Part shown: positions 37,283 to 40,839 of the stretch, piece after piece | Position numbering within the stretch: position 1 is the first letter of the stretch | Layout: the number at the start of each line of letters is the position of its first letter | Origin: a virus | DNA: 40,839 bases | IMG/VR virus record: IMGVR_UViG_3300005511_000870 | Location: 1-40,839 of that record | Strand: one strand, 5' to 3' | Position numbers and translations under genes: made by a program | The notes under the pieces: model-generated | What the model was told of the DNA's origin: nothing | What the model saw: the letters and a program-made list of their open reading frames with translations, nothing else | The model's database searches: none

Positions 37283-37557
37283 AGGCAGGCGGCCAGCTGG
37301 CGGTCGAGCGGCCCGCGCGTGGTGACGACGCTGCCGGTGGCGGTGGCGGCGATCTTCAGGCCCACCGGCTTCTCCGGCCAGCCGCCCTGGACCTCGACAC
37401 CGCCGTAGTAGCGCGGGGTGAAGCGCTCGGCGATGCAGGCGCGGACCTGCTCTGCGGGTGCCTTGCTGGCGTAGGTGTGCAGCGCCTGGCTGGGCGAGCG
37501 GGTGGTAACGCAGCCGGTCATGGCTGCGGCGAGCATGAGCAGTGCGAACGAACGCAT
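37279..37557 (-). CDS. Predicted lipoprotein, convergent to the late operon
   Basis: 92 residues from the ATG at 37557 with GAGGGA upstream. Lipoprotein signal: MRSFALLMLAAAMTGC with lipidated C16 and mature start VTTRSPSQALH. The mature domain has three further cysteines (including RACIAERF and the terminal AACL) and the segment YYGGVEVQGGW. Strand and position, alone on the minus strand at the end of the tail genes, are typical of lysogenic-conversion genes such as superinfection-exclusion lipoproteins. Function is inferred. Confidence 0.8.
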   Translation of the reverse strand: MRSFALLMLAAAMTGCVTTRSPSQALHTYASKAPAEQVRACIAERFTPRYYGGVEVQGGWPEKPVGLKIAATATGSVVTTRGPLDRQLAACL

Positions 37558-37719
37558 GATTCCCTCCTTGAGTTGAGCGGCCACCGTAGCCGCCGGACTT
37601 CCCGGTCCTCGCGCAATTCTGCGCCAGCTGACCGGGCGGGGAGAAGCATCCCGCGGCGGCCGGCGGCGAAACACGTTCGATTGTCCCCGTCGCAGCACAT
37701 GCGACGCCAGCCAGCGACG

Positions 37720-37920
37720 ATGTGCGCCATGATGATCAACAGAGGTAAGGCTCGCTGGGCCGCGCAGCGGGCGAACTCGCTCGAGCAGCAGGCCTCAGCG
37801 CTCGTGGAGGTAGCCGCGGACTGGCGAGTACGGCGCCGCTCGCGCGCCGGGGCCGATCATCTGCGCGCCGAGGCTGCCCGGTTCAGGAAGCTTGCGCAGC
37901 GCTTCGGCGGCGCCGCGTGA
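37720..37920 (+). CDS. Small basic helical protein
   Basis: 66 residues from the ATG at 37720 (MCAMMINRGK; ATGs at 37729 and 37732 are alternatives). Helical and arginine-rich (ANSLEQQASALVEVAADWRVRRRSRAGADHLRAEAARFRKLAQRF, split). The ribosome site is poor. Unknown function. First gene of the right-end accessory strip. Confidence 0.5.
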   Translation: MCAMMINRGKARWAAQRANSLEQQASALVEVAADWRVRRRSRAGADHLRAEAARFRKLAQRFGGAA

Positions 37921-37969
37921 GGCCGGCCCGTAGCGGTGATAGCCTGTCCGCCCGCCCGGAGGCCGCGAA

Positions 37970-38212
37970 ATGGCCATGAGCCGAACCGAACTTGTCGACC
38001 AACTGCGCGAGATCGAGGCACGACTGGTCGATCTCGTGGCCGAGGGCTGCGAGGCTCCTTTCGTCGTGGAGGAGGTCGCATCGCTGGGCGAGGACCTGGC
38101 GCGCGCAGCCGGGCGTGAGGCGCACTGGGTCGACGACCAGATCACCTTCATCCTGGCCAGGCACGGGCTCATCGAAGAGGGTCTGGGCCTCGATGAGGGG
38201 GAGGAGGCCTGA
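37970..38212 (+). CDS. Small acidic protein coupled to the SRAP gene
   Basis: 80 residues from the ATG at 37970 (or 37976). Helical and acidic (SRTELVDQLREIEARLVDLVAEG, LGLDEGEEA). Its stop shares a base with the start of the SRAP gene (TGATG at 38210-38214), so the two are probably translated together. No family recognised; could be a partner or regulator of the SRAP protein. Confidence 0.7.
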   Translation: MAMSRTELVDQLREIEARLVDLVAEGCEAPFVVEEVASLGEDLARAAGREAHWVDDQITFILARHGLIEEGLGLDEGEEA

Positions 38213-39144
38213 TGTGTTACTCCGCCCAGGTCCAGGCTGACTACAAGAAGCTGGTGCGCACCTACGGCGCGATCATGTCGCTGGAGGACTTCGCGAAGCT
38301 CTACTTCCACGATCCCGGGAAGGCGCGGCCCAAGACCCCGAAGGCGATGGACGCGGCGTTCTCCCACTGGGACACGGCCCAGGAGCAGGCGATCTGGAAA
38401 GCGATCACCGGCTGGCGCGGTCTGGAGATGACGGCGCTGGAGCAGGAACTGTTCACCCAGAAGACCCGGCTCAACACCGCTCAACGTGCCCTGCAGAAGA
38501 AGGTCACGAAGAAGGCGGAAAATGACGTGCGGGTGGCCACCAACAAGATCGAGCGCGCCACCCAAAAGCTGGACGACCTGCGCCGCACTGACCTCCTACC
38601 TCGCGACAGCAGGATCTTCCCGGGCATGTACGCCCCGGTGATCGTCGGCGAGGGCGGCCGGCGGGTGATCAAGCCGATGCGCTACCAGTGCAGGGTCGAG
38701 GGCTCGCCGGCCTCCTTCGACCAGAAATACCCGGGCACCTACAACGCCCGGCGCGACAGCTTGGAGAAGTTCTGGCGCGGCACCTTCGGCCGTCGCCACG
38801 GGATCCTGGTGGTGGACACCTTCTACGAGAACGTCGAGGGGCCGGAAGGGAAGAATCAGGTCATCCAGTTCACCCCGCGAACCGGCGAGCCTATGCTGGT
38901 CGCCTGCCTGTGGTCCGCGTGGTCGGACCCGAAGGGCCAGGAGCCCGATCTGCTGAGCTTCGCGGCGATCACCGATGACCCGGAGCCGGAGGTCGCCGCC
39001 GCCGGCCACGACCGGACCATCATCAACATCAAGCCCGAGCACATCGACGCCTGGCTCAACCCCGACCCGAACAACCTGGCTGCCCTGTACGCGATCTTCG
39101 ACGACAAGCGGCACCCGTTCTACGAACACCGCATCGCGGCATAG
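38212..39144 (+). CDS. SRAP (HMCES/YedK) protein with a helical insertion
   Basis: 310 residues from the ATG at 38212, starting MCYSAQ so that C2 becomes the N-terminal nucleophile after methionine removal. The other active-site residues are present: N178 (YNARRDS), E206 (DTFYEN) and H266 (GHDR). The SRAP fold forms a covalent thiazolidine link with abasic sites in single-stranded DNA, protecting them. YedK has about 220 residues; here an extra 80-100 residue helical, partly coiled-coil segment (about 12-125) separates the first strand from the core. It lies in the right-end accessory region after a small coupled gene. Confidence 0.9.
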   Translation: MCYSAQVQADYKKLVRTYGAIMSLEDFAKLYFHDPGKARPKTPKAMDAAFSHWDTAQEQAIWKAITGWRGLEMTALEQELFTQKTRLNTAQRALQKKVTKKAENDVRVATNKIERATQKLDDLRRTDLLPRDSRIFPGMYAPVIVGEGGRRVIKPMRYQCRVEGSPASFDQKYPGTYNARRDSLEKFWRGTFGRRHGILVVDTFYENVEGPEGKNQVIQFTPRTGEPMLVACLWSAWSDPKGQEPDLLSFAAITDDPEPEVAAAGHDRTIINIKPEHIDAWLNPDPNNLAALYAIFDDKRHPFYEHRIAA

Positions 39145-39151
39145 GGGAAGC

Positions 39152-39412
39152 ATGGATCAGCCCGACTCCTCAGAACTCGTGACAGCCCTGGTTGCGCTCG
39201 CCGCACGCGTCGACGCGCTGACATGGGTCTCCGGCGCGCTGCTGCGATCGCATCCGGATCCGGCCGCGGTACTGACCGCATGGCGCGACCGCCGGCTCGA
39301 GGCCGCCGACAGCGGCTTCGAGATCGAATCGCCGGAGTACCGGGACAAGTTCCTGGGTGAACTGCAGCTTTGGACGGGCACGCTCGAGGCTGAGGTTGCT
39401 CGTCGCCGGTAA
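39152..39412 (+). CDS. Small helical protein following SRAP
   Basis: 86 residues from the ATG at 39152 (GGGGAAG upstream), seven bases after the SRAP stop. MDQPDSSELVTALVALAARVDALTWVSGALLR, then AVLTAWRDRRLEAADSG and a helical end. No motif recognised. Likely in one operon with the two genes before it. Confidence 0.65.
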   Translation: MDQPDSSELVTALVALAARVDALTWVSGALLRSHPDPAAVLTAWRDRRLEAADSGFEIESPEYRDKFLGELQLWTGTLEAEVARRR

Positions 39413-39500
39413 AGCGGCCACCGTGGCCCGAGGTAAGTAGAACTACCGTTGCAGGCCGTCGCGGCAAGGCATCTACTGCTCCCATCTCGTGGAGACGGCC

Positions 39501-39809
39501 ATGTCGACGCTGGTCTGGCTGGACGAATCTGCAGAGCAGGCTGCTGCTCGGTTCTGCGATTGGCTAGACCTCCACGTTTCTCCGGCAGATATGAGGCTGA
39601 GCCGAGTCGTGGTGAACTTGGGGCCTGGAATCGTGGCGACCTTCATATGCTGGTTGCCATTGCGGGGAATTAGTGTGGCTGCAGCCGGCGCATTCGCCGT
39701 AGGTCATCCAGTTTCGGCGATCAGATCAATCAGTTCCGCGGAGGTTCGTGTCGAAGTCCGCCATGTCGGCGACCCGTTAAGTTTTGCTTGGCACCGCAGC
39801 GTATTGTGA
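39501..39809 (+). CDS. Hypothetical right-end protein
   Basis: 102 residues from the ATG at 39501, with GGAGAC seven bases upstream; a GTG at 39489 is an alternative. MSTLVWLDESAEQAAARFCDWL, then a hydrophobic middle (GPGIVATFICWLPLRGISVAAAGAFAV) that could be one membrane helix. GC is lower than in the tail genes. Unknown function. Confidence 0.55.
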   Translation: MSTLVWLDESAEQAAARFCDWLDLHVSPADMRLSRVVVNLGPGIVATFICWLPLRGISVAAAGAFAVGHPVSAIRSISSAEVRVEVRHVGDPLSFAWHRSVL

Positions 39810-40048
39810 CGATCACCATGGATCGTGCTCTAGCTACCGCCTTGATCGATCATCTCTGCCGCGAGTTGCCCGGCGGGTGCTCGCCGGGCACGCTCGACTT
39901 CGATTACGGCTGGTTCCGGGAGCGCGTAGCAGAAGTCGCCAGCCACTGTCGGCCGGCGGACGGGATCTATGTCTGGCAGTACGCCCTGTGGCACCTGGAC
40001 CGGGCCGGGCTCATGCCGGACGGGGTTGCACCAATGTTTCACTGTTGA
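39806..40048 (+). CDS. Hypothetical right-end protein
   Basis: 80 residues from a GTG at 39806 overlapping the previous stop (GTGA); an ATG at 39818 (MDRALATAL) is equally possible. ALIDHLCRELPGGCSPGTLDFDYGWFRERVAEVASH, ending GVAPMFHC. Four cysteines. No family recognised. Confidence 0.55.
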   Translation: MTITMDRALATALIDHLCRELPGGCSPGTLDFDYGWFRERVAEVASHCRPADGIYVWQYALWHLDRAGLMPDGVAPMFHC

Positions 40049-40127
40049 CGGCACAAGGCGGGCGGGGCCACGCCATCTTCGAGTCCAAGCGATTCGGCTG
40101 ACAGCGCAGGCCCGTGAAGGCCGCTTC

Positions 40128-40437
40128 ATGTCAGTGGGCGCTATGGGCGTAGCATCGGACCGCCTGGCAATTTCGTTGAGTTCCGAGTGCTTCCAGGTCG
40201 GCGCCCGTTGGAGCGAAGGTGAAAAGTCCTGGTTGGTTGGAGCCACGACGCGGCCGCAATGAGGTCGTGGAGTTTCGTCGTGGGTATCTGATCCACCGGT
40301 ACTGCTACTCCGACAGCACGTTGTGCGATTTTCACATCAGCGGGCCCGGACTCAGGCACGCAATTTATGACGTCGCGCCCGATCAAGTCGATGGGGTTCT
40401 CGCCGAACTGCGTCGAATGGTCGGACCTACCGGGTAG
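40128..40437 (+). pseudogene. Possible frameshifted small gene
   Basis: An ATG at 40128 opens MSVGAMGVASDRLAISLSSE, which ends ATTRPQ-stop at 40262. In the +1 frame from about 40219 a natural-looking sequence continues: NEVVEFRRGYLIHRYCYSDST, CDFHISGPGLRHAIYDVAPDQ and VLAELRRMVGPTG to 40437. Joining them near 40255 would give one protein of about 100 residues. It could be a one-base frameshift, a sequencing error, or two overlapping genes (the second from the GTG at 40219). Function unknown. Confidence 0.4.
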
Positions 40438-40521
40438 CGCCAACAGGAGTCGGCCCCTTGGGCGAGAGCGTTGTGGCTCTCCGTTCTCAGAACGCGCGAC
40501 GCCTCTCAATACACTGCCCCC

Positions 40522-40839
40522 ATGACTCTTCCTGATGGCTTTGACTGGGCCAAGGCGCACCAGTACGACCACGGCACCACGGCGCTCACGCTGGGCGACG
40601 TTGAGCTGGCGCGCATGATGGAAAAGGTGGGCGGGGAATGGTTCGTGCTGGTGGAGCGGCAGAAGATGCCGCCACCGGGAGAGACCTTCGCGCCGTTGGT
40701 GAAGAGGGACTGCAGGAGCTTCGAGCAGGGGCGCCGAGGAACCGAAATCTGGGCGAGCCGGCACGAGGCGAGAATCCGGGAAGAGGTGGCGGCGCGGATC
40801 GCGGCCAGGCCGCGCCACCTCGCCGTTCAGCGGAACTAG
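40522..40839 (+). CDS. Hypothetical right-end protein
   Basis: 105 residues from the ATG at 40522 (MTLPDGFDWAKAHQYDHGTT). Compact alpha/beta sequence with LTLGDVELARMMEKVGGEWFVLVERQ and a basic helical end (EARIREEVAARIAARPRHLAV). Small proteins with this LGDVxLARM-x-x-V pattern occur near the ends of prophages in this host group, from general recall. Its stop is the last codon in the window. Confidence 0.65.
   Translation: MTLPDGFDWAKAHQYDHGTTALTLGDVELARMMEKVGGEWFVLVERQKMPPPGETFAPLVKRDCRSFEQGRRGTEIWASRHEARIREEVAARIAARPRHLAVQRN

Noticed and set aside
39416-39428. GGCCACCGTGGCC inverted repeat after the gene ending at 39412
   Set aside because: Five-base arms, three-base loop and no T-run; too weak to call a terminator.
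1-40839. CRISPR arrays, insertion sequences, rRNA or tRNA genes
   Set aside because: No regular repeat-spacer pattern, transposase gene or tRNA-like cloverleaf was seen on reading both strands.

Overview
The window is an essentially complete temperate siphophage (lambda/HK97-type, family-level resemblance only), most likely an integrated prophage. It carries an integrase, a CI/Cro-type switch, a CII-like regulator, replication and recombination genes, a lysis cassette, HK97-type head genes, a long non-contractile tail module and several accessory genes. The high GC content, frequent GTG starts and style of the small early genes suggest a host in the Xanthomonadaceae/Lysobacteraceae (Stenotrophomonas, Lysobacter, Luteimonas or a relative). 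That host is inferred from general knowledge; nothing in the window proves it. The window begins on a stop codon and ends on a stop codon. I found no tRNA gene and no convincing attL/attR repeat, so the exact prophage ends are unknown. No stretch over 300 bases lacks a candidate gene.

Layout. (1) 1-1970, minus strand: a three-gene accessory module of GHKL ATPase, STAS-like DUF4325 protein and membrane-anchored protein. It lies downstream of the integrase with its own predicted promoter. (2) 2033-8025, minus strand: integrase, a DUF4224 excisionase-like gene and a chain of very small, overlapping early genes driven from a PL-like promoter. Two membrane-protein genes (3221-3655 and 5099-5785) are inserted on the plus strand and look like morons. 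(3) 8145-10944: the immunity region. A CI-like repressor is followed by a DEDDh exonuclease. A YdaS/Cro-like gene diverges from it, followed by a CII-family regulator. Five copies of AAGC-N3-GCTT form matched operator pairs at the left and right promoters. (4) 10941-16603, plus strand: replication O/P-like genes, Ref-like, PD-(D/E)XK-like, RusA and GIY-YIG nucleases, and a zinc-ribbon Q-like antiterminator, ending at a terminator. (5) 16728-18816: endolysin, nested Rz/Rz1 spanins, holin candidates and an HNH nuclease. (6) 18873-26456: terminases, portal, ClpP-type protease, capsid and head-tail joining genes. (7) 26520-37282: tail tube, G/GT chaperones with a -1 frameshift site, tape measure, NlpC/P60 protein, a fused TipJ/gpJ-like tip protein and small distal tail proteins. 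(8) 37279-40839: a right-end accessory region with a minus-strand lipoprotein, a long SRAP (HMCES/YedK) protein and several small unknown genes.

How it works together. In the lysogen, the repressor should hold both early promoters off through the AAGC-N3-GCTT sites, while repressor, exonuclease and probably the integrase-side module stay expressed. On induction the left operon gives small host-takeover proteins and excision functions. The right operon gives replication and recombination, then Q-like antitermination opens the lysis, head and tail genes.

The best candidate for a little-described system is the GHKL/DUF4325/membrane-protein module at the integrase end. The exonuclease in the repressor operon and the SRAP protein with a helical insertion come next.
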